Below are positions 1 to 7,451 of a stretch of DNA of 64,000 nt, piece by piece. The DNA comes from Lentzea jiangxiensis. Its GTDB lineage: Bacteria; Actinomycetota; Actinomycetes; Mycobacteriales; Pseudonocardiaceae. The stretch's first letter is position 1, and every line of letters starts with the position of its first letter. The notes beneath the pieces were generated by a model, which was not told the origin of the DNA, did not search any database, and saw nothing but the letters and a program-made list of their open reading frames with translations. Made by a program: the position numbers and the translations under genes. The stretch is taken from assembly GCF_900104175.1 (NCBI RefSeq), contig NZ_FNIX01000001.1, positions 1,377,975 through 1,441,974 on the forward strand, given 5' to 3'.

Positions 1-1
1 G

Positions 2-1243
2 GGTGACCCGGCCTGCGACCACTACAACCGCTACGCCTCCGACGTGGAGCTGATGAAGTCGCTGGGGCTGGCTTCGTACCGGTTCTCCGTGGCGTGGCCC
101 CGGATCCAGCCGAGCGGCAGCGGCGCGGTCGAGGAGCGCGGGCTCGCGTTCTACGACCGGCTGGTGGACTCGTTGCTGGAGAAGGACATCCAGCCGCTGG
201 TCACGCTGTACCACTGGGACCTGCCGCAGGTGCTGGAGGACTTCGGGGGCTGGCGCAACCGCGACACCGCCTACCGCTTCGCCGAGTACGCCGCCATCGT
301 GCACGAACGGCTCGGCGACCGCGTGCAGGCGTGGACCACGCTGAACGAGCCGTGGGTCTCGGCGTTCCTCGGCTACGGCAACGGCATCCACGCGCCGGGC
401 GTCACCGACGCCGTGGCGTCCCTGCAGGCCGCGCACCACCTGCTGCTGGCGCACGGGCTGGCCACGCAGGCGTTGCGCGCGCAGGCACCCGACTCGCACC
501 GCCTGTCGATCGTGCTGAACTTCAGCACCATCTGGGGCGACGGCGACTCGGAGGCCTCCCGGGAGGCCGTGCGCAAGGTCGACGGGCTGCAGAACCGCAT
601 CCTGCTCGACCCGGTCCTCGGCCGCGGCTACCCGCTCGACGTCCTGCAGGACACGACGTGGCTGGGCGACTGGACGAACGTGGTGCGCGACGGGGACATG
701 GAGACCATCGCGACCCCGATCGACTGGATCGGCGTGAACTACTACAACCCGACCCGCGTCGCGCCGGCCGACCCCGGCCACGTGCCCGCCGGGCCGCACG
801 CGGGTCTGCGCGGTGTCACGATCGAGCCGCCGCGGGGCGAGCTCACCGGGTTCGGGTGGGAGCAGAACGCCGACGCCTTCACCGAGCTGCTGGTGCGCCT
901 GTCCCGCGACGCGGGCGGGGTGCCGCTGGTGGTCACGGAGAACGGTTCCGCGTTCCCGGACGTCGTCGACGCCGCGGGCCGCGTGAACGACGTGCAGCGG
1001 ACGAAGTACCTGGTGGACCACGTCCGCGCGGTGCACAGGGCGATCTCCGAGGGCGCCGACGTCCGCGGCTACCTCGCGTGGTCGCTGCTCGACAACTTCG
1101 AGTGGGCGGCCGGGTACTCGCAGCGGTTCGGGATCGTGCACGTCGACTTCGAGACGCAGCAGCGCACGGTCAAGGAGAGCGCGGTCGCGCTGTCCAGGAT
1201 CATCGGGCAGAACGGGCTCCCCGCCCGGGGCTACACCGTCTAG
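2..1243 (+). CDS. GH1 family beta-glucosidase, 5' end cut by the window
   Basis: Hydrolyses beta-glucosides such as cellobiose in the cytoplasm; it is a (beta/alpha)8-barrel of glycoside hydrolase family 1. The reading frame is already open at base 2 and begins GDPACDHYNRY, which in this family lies about 60 residues into the protein, so the true start is outside the window. The acid/base glutamate is in TLNEPW (residue ~116 of the visible part) and the nucleophile in VTENG (~313). The C-terminal EWAAGYSQRFG motif for substrate binding is present. No signal peptide can be judged. In actinomycetes such genes are often controlled by a CebR-type LacI repressor; a LacI gene lies 2.5 kb downstream and a CebR-like palindrome just after the stop codon. 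Confidence 0.93.
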   Translation, partial: GDPACDHYNRYASDVELMKSLGLASYRFSVAWPRIQPSGSGAVEERGLAFYDRLVDSLLEKDIQPLVTLYHWDLPQVLEDFGGWRNRDTAYRFAEYAAIVHERLGDRVQAWTTLNEPWVSAFLGYGNGIHAPGVTDAVASLQAAHHLLLAHGLATQALRAQAPDSHRLSIVLNFSTIWGDGDSEASREAVRKVDGLQNRILLDPVLGRGYPLDVLQDTTWLGDWTNVVRDGDMETIATPIDWIGVNYYNPTRVAPADPGHVPAGPHAGLRGVTIEPPRGELTGFGWEQNADAFTELLVRLSRDAGGVPLVVTENGSAFPDVVDAAGRVNDVQRTKYLVDHVRAVHRAISEGADVRGYLAWSLLDNFEWAAGYSQRFGIVHVDFETQQRTVKESAVALSRIIGQNGLPARGYTV

Positions 1244-1270
1244 CCACCCTGCACTGGCTGAGGGGTTTTG

Positions 1271-1313
1271 GCGCTCTCGCCTGCGGACACGTCCGTGCCG
1301 CAGGTGAGAGCGC
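1271..1313. terminator. bidirectional hairpin terminator
   Basis: A 16-bp stem with one mismatch (1271-1286 against 1298-1313, loop 11 nt) lies between the convergent beta-glucosidase and phytase-like genes. It has no strong T-run on either side but sits where both transcripts should stop. Confidence 0.7.
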
Positions 1314-1318
1314 TCTCT
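1305..1318. promoter_or_regulatory. CebR-like LacI operator candidate
   Basis: The 14 bases TGAGAGCGCTCTCT contain a perfect 12-bp palindrome (GAGAGCGCTCTC) and match the CebR box TGGGAGCGCTCCCA of streptomycetes at 11 of 14 positions. It overlaps the right arm of the terminator hairpin and lies 3' of both neighbouring genes, so it may be coincidental hairpin sequence rather than a working operator. Confidence 0.3.
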
Positions 1319-1321
1319 TGT

Positions 1322-2521
1322 CTAGCGCCTGCGCAGAACCCTCGGATCGGCGTGCAGGTTCTCGCCGAGCCGGATGGTGATGAACTCGTTGTCGTCCGGT
1401 TTGCCCGGGTTGCGGCCCGACGACGACGGGAAGTTGTTGTCGTTGAGCACCGCGATCGTGCGGTCGTCGAGGATCGTGACGTCCTCGATCGTGACGAACG
1501 GGAACCTGAACGGGTTCGCCTGCCCGCCGACGTGCTTCGGGTTGGCGAGGTCCAGCAGGTCGGCGACCAGGGTCTTGTCGAGCTCGCCGTCGCGGTCGCG
1601 GTCGCGCTTGTCGGCGAGGTAGACGCGTTTGACGATCGCGTCGGCGCCCTGTGCGCTGTCCCGCTCGATGACCAGCAGCCGGTTGGCGTCCACGGCGATG
1701 GCGTCCCCGATCGCGAAGTTCGGGTCCTCCAGCCGGTACTTCCAGGTCGTGCCGGTGAAGGCAGCGCTCGCGACGTCGAACTCGTTGAGGCGCAACGTTC
1801 CCGGCGCGTCACCCGCGACGGTGCCCTCCAGCAGCGCGTTGATCCTCTTCCCGTCCGGCGAGAGCGTGATGCCCTCGAACCCCTTGCTGCCGCCCAGGTT
1901 CGGGTTGCCGGCGGGGTTCTCCGGGGCGCGCACACCCGGCAGGGGAACCGGCGGGGACACCAGCCGTCCCGCGCGGTCGAAGTGCAGCAGGTACGGGCCG
2001 AACTCGTCGCCCATCCAGTAGGTGCCGTCGGCTCCGCGGGTGACCGACTCGATGTCGAGGTCGGCGCCGGTGATCACCCGGTCCGGCCGGGTGAGCGGGA
2101 ACGGGATGTGACCGCGCGGGTCGGTCAGCGTGATGCCGCCGACCACGTCGACGGTGTTCTCCGCGAAGTCCGGCGCGATGCGGTGGATGCGCAACAGGAA
2201 GTCCGCGCTGTTGGCCCTGGTGCCGTACCCGTTGTCGGAGATGGCGTCGAAGGTGCCGTCGCCGTTGCGGACGAGACCGCTGAAGCCCTGGACCGGCTGG
2301 TCGGCGAACGGCGGCGTGACCCCGTTGATCGGCGCCGTGCCCAGCGCCGAGCCGCTCGGTTCGCTGCCGGGCAGGAAGGTGAGCGCCGGGAGAGACGCGA
2401 AGTTCGTCAGCGCCGCCCGCCCCGGTGCCTTCCTGCTGGCCTCGACCGGCGCGGCGGAGATGGGGGTGGCCAGCGCCGTGACGGTGAGCAGGGTGAGGCC
2501 TGCGGCCAGTGTTCTCCTCAT
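1322..2521 (-). CDS. secreted esterase-like protein of the phytase-like family
   Basis: 399 residues with a Sec signal peptide (MRRTLAAGLTLLTVTALATP, probable cleavage after ISA near residue 24). The mature part matches the esterase-like phytase family (PF13449), a beta-propeller found in exported proteins. Family-type motifs are GFSGLVRNGDGTFDAISDNG near residue 80 and GSKGFEGITLSPDG near 210. These proteins are thought to act on phosphate or other esters outside the cell, but the real substrate is unknown. It is convergent with the beta-glucosidase, shares its terminator, and starts 72 nt from the divergent ACT-GNAT gene. Confidence 0.85.
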   Translation of the reverse strand: MRRTLAAGLTLLTVTALATPISAAPVEASRKAPGRAALTNFASLPALTFLPGSEPSGSALGTAPINGVTPPFADQPVQGFSGLVRNGDGTFDAISDNGYGTRANSADFLLRIHRIAPDFAENTVDVVGGITLTDPRGHIPFPLTRPDRVITGADLDIESVTRGADGTYWMGDEFGPYLLHFDRAGRLVSPPVPLPGVRAPENPAGNPNLGGSKGFEGITLSPDGKRINALLEGTVAGDAPGTLRLNEFDVASAAFTGTTWKYRLEDPNFAIGDAIAVDANRLLVIERDSAQGADAIVKRVYLADKRDRDRDGELDKTLVADLLDLANPKHVGGQANPFRFPFVTIEDVTILDDRTIAVLNDNNFPSSSGRNPGKPDDNEFITIRLGENLHADPRVLRRR

Positions 2522-2593
2522 GCCGCGACCCTATGACGAGCGTTTTACCCGCGGTTCGTCTCGCGGCAACAAGTTCCATGAACTCTTGACGTC

Positions 2594-3616
2594 ATGACGA
2601 CGACCTGGCGCATGCGCTTCGAACTCAGCGACAGCCCCGGCGCGCTCGCCCGCGTCACCGTCCGGCTGGCCGCGGCCGACTGCAACGTCCTCGCGCTGCA
2701 CGTGATCCCCGTTCCCGGCGGGGTGCTGGACGAGATCGTCGTGCGGGCGGGGGAAGGCGTGCTGCCCGCCGACCTCGTGGAGGCCGTGCGCGGCGAGGGC
2801 GGCAGGCGCGTCGGGATCACCAGGGCCGAGATGCGCGACCTCGTCGACGAACCGACGGCGGTGCTGCGCGCGGCGAAGATGGCGCTGACCGACCCGGACC
2901 GGACCGCGGAGGCGCTGCGGCAGGTCCTGGCCGCCGACGCGGTGACCTCCGGCGAGGCGACGGACGACCAGGTCCAGTTGGGAGGGTTGGTCGCCCGGCG
3001 CGGCTGGGCGAGGTTCACCCAGGTCGAGCTCACCCGCGCGCAGGCGTTCCTCGAGCTGCTGGACGCGCCGGCGCCCTCGCTGCGCGGGATGCTCAGCGAC
3101 GACGGCGTGGCACTGGTCCTGCGACCCGGCGTGGCCGAGGACGAGGAGGCCGTCACCGGCCTGCACGCCCGCTGTTCGATGAGGACGTTGTTCAACCGCT
3201 ACCACGCGGGCATGCGCACGCTGCCCCGCCGCTGGGTGCACCGGCTGCTCGACCCGCCGCGCGGCACCACGACCCTCGTCCAGTGCGGCGACCAGGTGGT
3301 GGCGCTCGGTCAGCTCATCCACACCGGAACGCCCGAGTGCGCCGAGATCTCGTTGCTCGTGGAGGACGCCTGGCAGCGCCGCGGCGTCGGTGCGGCCCTG
3401 CTCGCGGCGCTCGCGTCCGACGCCCGTGCCGCGGGGTTCGCGGAACTCGTCGCGTGGTGCCTGCCCGCGGAGACCGCTCTCGTGAGGACGGCCGCCCGCG
3501 CGGGCCTCGCCGCCACGACACGCCGGGAGGACGGACTGCTGCGGGTGTCCATCGCCCCACGTGGGCGTGCGCTCACGACACCGGCGGCGGCTGTCGCGGG
3601 CGAAAAAACACGATGA
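2594..3616 (+). CDS. ACT domain-GNAT acetyltransferase fusion
   Basis: 340 residues. Residues ~5-75 form an ACT domain, an amino-acid-binding regulatory fold (start FELSDSPGALARVTVRLA). Residues ~170-320 form a GCN5-type acetyltransferase with the acetyl-CoA loop QRRGVGAALLAAL. The same architecture occurs in the amino-acid-responsive protein lysine acetyltransferases of actinomycetes (AAPatA type), where a bound amino acid changes acetylation of acetyl-CoA synthetase and other enzymes. That function is inferred here from architecture alone. ATG 2594 is the first start and leaves a 72-bp divergent promoter region shared with the phytase-like gene. The C-terminal ~20 residues are basic and low complexity. 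Confidence 0.85.
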   Translation: MTTTWRMRFELSDSPGALARVTVRLAAADCNVLALHVIPVPGGVLDEIVVRAGEGVLPADLVEAVRGEGGRRVGITRAEMRDLVDEPTAVLRAAKMALTDPDRTAEALRQVLAADAVTSGEATDDQVQLGGLVARRGWARFTQVELTRAQAFLELLDAPAPSLRGMLSDDGVALVLRPGVAEDEEAVTGLHARCSMRTLFNRYHAGMRTLPRRWVHRLLDPPRGTTTLVQCGDQVVALGQLIHTGTPECAEISLLVEDAWQRRGVGAALLAALASDARAAGFAELVAWCLPAETALVRTAARAGLAATTRREDGLLRVSIAPRGRALTTPAAAVAGEKTR

Positions 3617-3694
3617 ACAGCGCGGAAACCCTCCTCGGAGATCGCTTGCGGCTAAGCTGCTCGGCGACTCAAAGGTTTTCATCGAGGAGTGGTG

Positions 3695-4720
3695 GTGCTC
3701 GTGTCCAACCACGCGCGTCCGACGTTGGAAGACGTTGCCGCGAGGGCAGGGGTCTCCCGCGCCACGGCGTCCCGGGTGCTGAACGCGTCACCCCGCGTGA
3801 GCCCCGAAGCGCTCGAGGCGGTCAACGCCGCCGTCCTGGCTCTCGGCTACCAGCCGAACCGGGCCGCGCGGGCACTGGTCACCCGTCGCACCGGCGCCGT
3901 GGCCGTGCTGTTCTCCGAACCCGAGCCCAAGATCTTCGATGACCCGCACTTCGCACGCCTGATCCGCGCGGGCGCCCGCGCTCTCGCGGACGTCGACGTG
4001 CAGATGGTGCTCATGCTGGTGCACTCCCCGGACGACCAGGCCCGTGCACACCGGTTCCTGGCCGGCGGTCACGTCGACGGCGCTTTGATGTTCGCACCGC
4101 ACCGCAACGACGAGCTCGTGTCGATCGTGAAGAAGCTGCCGCTGCCGGTCGTGTACGCCGGTAAGCCGTGGGGGTCGTTGCGGGGCATGCACCTCGTCGA
4201 CAACGACAACGAGGGCGGCGCCGTGGTGGCGACCAAGCACCTCAAGGCGCTCGGCCGCAAGAAGATCGTCCACGTCTCCGGTCCGCTCGACGAGATGTCC
4301 GCCATAGACCGCCTGAACGGCTTCAAGTCCGCGTTGTCGCTGGACGACAAGGGAGCGGCGAAGCTCACCGAGGACGGCGGGTTCACCAGGGAGGGCGGCC
4401 GCAAGGCCATGTCCGTCCTGCTGGCGAAGCACCCCAACCTGGACGCCGTGTTCGTGGCGTCCGACCTCATGGCCGCCGGCGCGCTGGAGACGTTGCACGA
4501 GGCGGGCAAGCGCGTGCCGCAGGACGTCGCGGTCGTGGGCTTCGACGACCACGTCGCGATAGCCGAGCACACGACGCCGCCGCTGACGTCCGTGCGGCAG
4601 GACTCGGACGAGCAGGTCAAGCACATGGTCGAGCACCTGATGAAGCTGCTGCGCGACGAGACGGTCAAGAAGAAGCAGCAGATGCTGCCGACGGTGCTGG
4701 TGCGGCGCGAGTCGGCCTGA
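3695..4720 (+). CDS. LacI family transcriptional regulator
   Basis: About 341 residues. The N-terminal helix-turn-helix ([20 protein letters not shown], residues ~9-28) is followed by a hinge and a periplasmic-binding-protein-like sensor domain ending near residue 335. It should be a sugar-responsive repressor. Several in-frame GTG codons (3689, 3692, 3695, 3701) are possible starts; 3695 is preferred because GAGGAG (3684-3689) then lies 5 nt upstream. The nearest sugar gene is the GH1 beta-glucosidase 2.4 kb upstream on the same strand, so control of beta-glucoside use is a reasonable guess. The ligand is not shown by the sequence. Confidence 0.92.
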   Translation: MLVSNHARPTLEDVAARAGVSRATASRVLNASPRVSPEALEAVNAAVLALGYQPNRAARALVTRRTGAVAVLFSEPEPKIFDDPHFARLIRAGARALADVDVQMVLMLVHSPDDQARAHRFLAGGHVDGALMFAPHRNDELVSIVKKLPLPVVYAGKPWGSLRGMHLVDNDNEGGAVVATKHLKALGRKKIVHVSGPLDEMSAIDRLNGFKSALSLDDKGAAKLTEDGGFTREGGRKAMSVLLAKHPNLDAVFVASDLMAAGALETLHEAGKRVPQDVAVVGFDDHVAIAEHTTPPLTSVRQDSDEQVKHMVEHLMKLLRDETVKKKQQMLPTVLVRRESA

Positions 4721-4727
4721 GCGCGAA

Positions 4728-4769
4728 CGACCCCGGCAGAGCCGGCACGGCTCGACCCGCCGGGGGTCG
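4728..4769 (+). terminator. hairpin after the LacI gene
   Basis: Outer arms 4728-4737 (CGACCCCGGC) and 4759-4769 enclose an inner perfect hairpin GAGCCGGCACGGCTC (4739-4753), 8 nt after the LacI stop. No T-run follows. Confidence 0.6.
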
Positions 4770-4791
4770 CCGGCGCTGACGCCCTGAGGGG

Positions 4792-5181
4792 CTAGCCCAT
4801 GTTCTTGCAGGTGGGCGGCGGCAGCGGGTTGAGCGGGTTGCACGGCCAGCCGGAGGACGACGGCGCCGTCGTCGTCGTCGCGGTGGGCTGAGGGGGCGGC
4901 GGCTGCTCCTGGTTCGTCACGGCCGGCGGCGGGGTGGTCCTCTTCGGCGGCTGCTGCGTGCTCGGCGCCGTGCTGCTCGTGCTCGGCGGTGCGCTGCTGA
5001 CGGTGGTCGAGATCTCCGTCGTGCTCGGCGGTGTCGAGCTGGTGGAACCGACCCAGGTGGATCCGGGCGTTCTGCTCACCGGGTCGTCGGCGGAAACGCC
5101 GTGGATCGCCATGCCCACCAGCACTCCGAGCAACGCGGATCCGAGCACGGCGGAACCGCCTGCGGTCCACAGTGCGCGCAC
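4792..5181 (-). CDS. small membrane or secreted Ser/Thr/Pro-rich protein
   Basis: 129 residues from GTG 5181, chosen because a near-perfect AAGGAGG lies 6 nt upstream; longer starts are not supported. One hydrophobic segment near residues 8-30 (GSAVLGSALLGVLVGMAIHG) acts as a signal peptide or anchor. About 70 residues rich in Ser, Thr and Pro follow, typical of a wall-spanning linker, ending in a short tail with two cysteines (WPCNPLNPLPPPTCKNMG). No family is recognised. The Cys-containing tail recalls small exported actinobacterial proteins of unknown role. It is convergent with the LacI gene. Confidence 0.75.
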   Translation of the reverse strand: MRALWTAGGSAVLGSALLGVLVGMAIHGVSADDPVSRTPGSTWVGSTSSTPPSTTEISTTVSSAPPSTSSTAPSTQQPPKRTTPPPAVTNQEQPPPPQPTATTTTAPSSSGWPCNPLNPLPPPTCKNMG

Positions 5182-5329
5182 AGCGGTCCTCCTTGGATGC
5201 TCACGGTTGTGCTCACGGTCGGAAGTCAGACGGTCACGCCCCGGCAGGTTACCGGCTGCCCCGGTCGCAGGAGAACGCTCGTCCGGGTGCCTTATCGGCT
5301 CCCTGACGGTCACGGTTGAGTGATCGTCG

Positions 5330-5680
5330 TCATTCGACCGTGATGCGGGCAAGCACCAAACTGGCCCCGGAAAGCCCTGCCACCAGCACTGTTCCGGTCA
5401 TGTGCCATGTCGGAGCGTCACCCGTGCAGGTGAACACCTCGGTGAAGCGCTGCGAGGAGCACGTGACGAACGAGACCGACGTGAGGGCGATCGACGAGGC
5501 GGCGACCCCGCCGAGCACCGCGGAGCCGAACGTGCGCATGAGAGGGAACGCGGCGTTCGCGGTGCCGACCGCCGCGATGGCGAACAGCAGCGGCACGGGT
5601 CTGGGGAACAGGCCGGTCAGCGCGCAGCCGACCATCAGGACGCCGAGCACCGCTTGGCCGATTCTCGCCTGTGTCGCCAC
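5330..5680 (-). CDS. hypothetical four-helix membrane protein
   Basis: 116 residues from GTG 5680; an upstream TTG at 5698 is also possible. Four hydrophobic stretches cover most of the chain (AVLGVLMVGCALTGLF, LLFAIAAVGTANAAF, AVLGGVAASSIALTSVSF, MTGTVLVAGLSGASLVLA). A three-cysteine region (FVTCSSQRFTEVFTCTG) lies between helices 3 and 4. TAGGGT on the minus strand (5694-5689) lies 8 nt before the GTG and would give a nearly leaderless transcript. No family is recognised and the neighbours give no function. Confidence 0.6.
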   Translation of the reverse strand: MATQARIGQAVLGVLMVGCALTGLFPRPVPLLFAIAAVGTANAAFPLMRTFGSAVLGGVAASSIALTSVSFVTCSSQRFTEVFTCTGDAPTWHMTGTVLVAGLSGASLVLARITVE

Positions 5681-5742
5681 GGCTAAGGACCCTAACAACT
5701 CCGTAAGCTCTTTCCGATCCGGTTTGGGCCAGTATTTTCGGT

Positions 5743-6288
5743 ATGCGCCATCGTCGATTCCTGATTCCCGTCTCGGTCTTCCTGGTCGTCGCCCTCGGGA
5801 TCGGGCTGTACCTGTTCCAGCCCTGGCGGGTGTTCACGGTTCGCCAAACGAACGACGCGCTCCTGGTGCCCACCGCGACCTCGCAGATGTCGTCTTCCGC
5901 CGCTTCGGCACCGGTCTCGGAAACGCCGAAGCAGGTCGCCGAAACGCCGCAGGAGGTCGCGGCGGGGCAGTGGCGTTCGCTCGAACACGCGACCACCGGC
6001 AAAGCGAGCCTCATCGCGCTGCCCGGCGGCCGCCATTCCGTCCAGTTCGCGTCGCTGAACACCAGTGATGGCCCTGACCTGTACGTCTACCTGTCCCCGC
6101 ACGCCTCCGACTCGTCCGAGAAGACGTTCGGCCAGGGATTCACGAGTCTGGGGAAGCTGAAGGGAAACCGCGGCGACCAGGTGTACGAAATCCCTTCCGG
6201 CGTGAACGTGTCCACCATTCGGAGCGTGGTGATCTGGTGCCAGAGGTTCTCCGCGGGCTTCGCCGTGGCTCCACTGGAACGAGCCTGA
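5743..6288 (+). CDS. membrane-anchored DM13-domain protein
   Basis: 181 residues. Residues ~6-26 form an N-terminal membrane anchor (FLIPVSVFLVVALGIGLYLF). A Ser/Thr-rich linker runs to ~70. Residues ~75-180 match the DM13 domain, with the family hallmarks DGPDLYVYLS, GDQVYEIPSGVNVSTIRSV and a single conserved cysteine in VVIWCQRFSAGFAVAPL. DM13 domains are predicted to take part in extracytoplasmic redox or electron transfer through that cysteine; this comes from family knowledge, not from evidence here. It stands alone, with a dre-type promoter starting about 35 nt after its stop codon. Confidence 0.85.
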   Translation: MRHRRFLIPVSVFLVVALGIGLYLFQPWRVFTVRQTNDALLVPTATSQMSSSAASAPVSETPKQVAETPQEVAAGQWRSLEHATTGKASLIALPGGRHSVQFASLNTSDGPDLYVYLSPHASDSSEKTFGQGFTSLGKLKGNRGDQVYEIPSGVNVSTIRSVVIWCQRFSAGFAVAPLERA

Positions 6289-6321
6289 GAAATCAGGCGG
6301 TCACCTGCTCTCCCCGCACTG

Positions 6322-6351
6322 TTGACTTTTCTGGTCTAGACCACATAACGT
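6322..6351 (+). promoter_or_regulatory. promoter with a DasR-type dre operator between -35 and -10
   Basis: TTGACT (6322-6327) and TAACGT (6346-6351) make a -35/-10 pair with an 18-bp spacer. The spacer contains TCTGGTCTAGACCACA (6330-6345), which matches the DasR responsive element consensus A(C/G)TGGTCTAGACCA(C/G)T except at its two outermost bases and has a perfect 12-bp palindromic core. GTTGAC (6321-6326) and GTCAAC (6350-6355) add an outer inverted repeat. A GntR/DasR repressor released by glucosamine-6-phosphate is the expected ligand. The start of transcription would be near 6358. Confidence 0.7.
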
Positions 6352-6438
6352 CAACGGACACAACATCGTCCCTTGCCGATGGGCGTGCGGAAGCCCCGTC
6401 GGCGAGGAGCACGGCTCACCGCGTGGGCCCACTGCGGC

Positions 6439-6490
6439 GGTGACGCGACTCCAGCTCTCCCCGGAGCCGCGTCACCACTGCGGGCGTTTT
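6439..6490 (+). terminator. strong hairpin followed by TTTT, before the AraC gene
   Basis: GGTGACGCG (6439-6447) pairs with CGCGTCACC (6468-6476) and CTCC with GGAG inside it, giving a 13-bp stem with one mismatch. TTTT follows at 6487-6490. It would end a short transcript starting at the dre promoter before the AraC gene begins. Confidence 0.5.
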
Positions 6491-6500
6491 ACTGTTGTCC

Positions 6501-7451
6501 GTGCACTCCAGGACCGTGGCGATCCACTACGTGCGCGCGGCACTGCGCGCGTGCCCGGATCCGTCCGCCGTCCTGCGGGGCGCGGGCATCCCGCCGAGCC
6601 TGCTGGACGACGACAGGGCGCGCGTGACGCCCTCCCAGTACACGACGTTCATCCAGACCCTCTGGGAAGTCCTCGACGACGAGTTCATGGGCTTCGGACC
6701 GCGCCCGTCCAAGCGCGGCACGTTCGCGATGATGTGCCTGCTCGCCGTGCACTGCCCGGACCTCGAATCGGCCCTGCGGCGCGGCCTCGCCTTCTACGCG
6801 CTGTTCGACGAACCGCTGGAGCTCGCGCTCGTCGACGGCCGCTTCACGCTGCACATCCCCGGCGACCCCGACCACTTCCTGACCGAGTCGCTGCTGGTGC
6901 TGTGGCACCGCTTCTCGTCGTGGCTGATCGGCCGCCGCATCCCGTTGCGGGGCGCCGAGTTCGCCTATCCCGAACCCGCGCACGCCGCCGAGTACCACCT
7001 GATCTTCGGCTGCCCGCTGGCGTTCGGCGCACCCGCCACCGCGATCACGTTCGACCCGAGGTTCCTGCGCATGCCCGTGGTGCAGGACGAGGCGGCGTTG
7101 CGGCGCTTCCTGCGGCACTCGCCGGCGGAGCTGCTCTCGCGCCGCGACCACGGCGCGGACACGGCCGGGCACGTGCGGAGGCTGCTCGGACGCGGGGTGA
7201 CGGGGCTGGAGGCCGTGGCGGCCCGGCTGGGCGTGTCGGCGCCGACGCTGCGGCGCAGGCTCGCTGCGGAGGGCACGTCGTTCCGCGAGGTGCGCGAACA
7301 GCTGCTGCGCGACCAGGCGGTCGCCTCGCTGGTGCGGGGCGGGGAGTCGGTGGAGGAGCTGGCGCTGCGCCTCGGGTTCTCCGAGGCGAGCGCCTTCCAC
7401 CGGGCCTTCAAGAGGTGGACCGGGTCCTCACCCGGCTCCTACCGCGCCTAG
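6501..7451 (+). CDS. AraC family transcriptional regulator
   Basis: 316 residues. Residues ~10-190 resemble the ligand-binding domain of the OruR/ArgR-like AraC subgroup (arabinose-binding-like PF12625), and residues ~225-316 hold the two helix-turn-helix motifs (RGVTGLEAVAARLGVSAPTLRRRL and SVEELALRLGFSEASAFHRAF). GTG 6501 is chosen because TACTGT (6490-6495) lies 5 nt upstream and would make a leaderless transcript; TTG 6495 is an alternative. Members often control catabolism of amino acids or lipids. The convergent fadAB operon ends inside this gene's stop codon, so control of fatty-acid breakdown is possible but unproven. Confidence 0.9.
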   Translation: MHSRTVAIHYVRAALRACPDPSAVLRGAGIPPSLLDDDRARVTPSQYTTFIQTLWEVLDDEFMGFGPRPSKRGTFAMMCLLAVHCPDLESALRRGLAFYALFDEPLELALVDGRFTLHIPGDPDHFLTESLLVLWHRFSSWLIGRRIPLRGAEFAYPEPAHAAEYHLIFGCPLAFGAPATAITFDPRFLRMPVVQDEAALRRFLRHSPAELLSRRDHGADTAGHVRRLLGRGVTGLEAVAARLGVSAPTLRRRLAAEGTSFREVREQLLRDQAVASLVRGGESVEELALRLGFSEASAFHRAFKRWTGSSPGSYRA

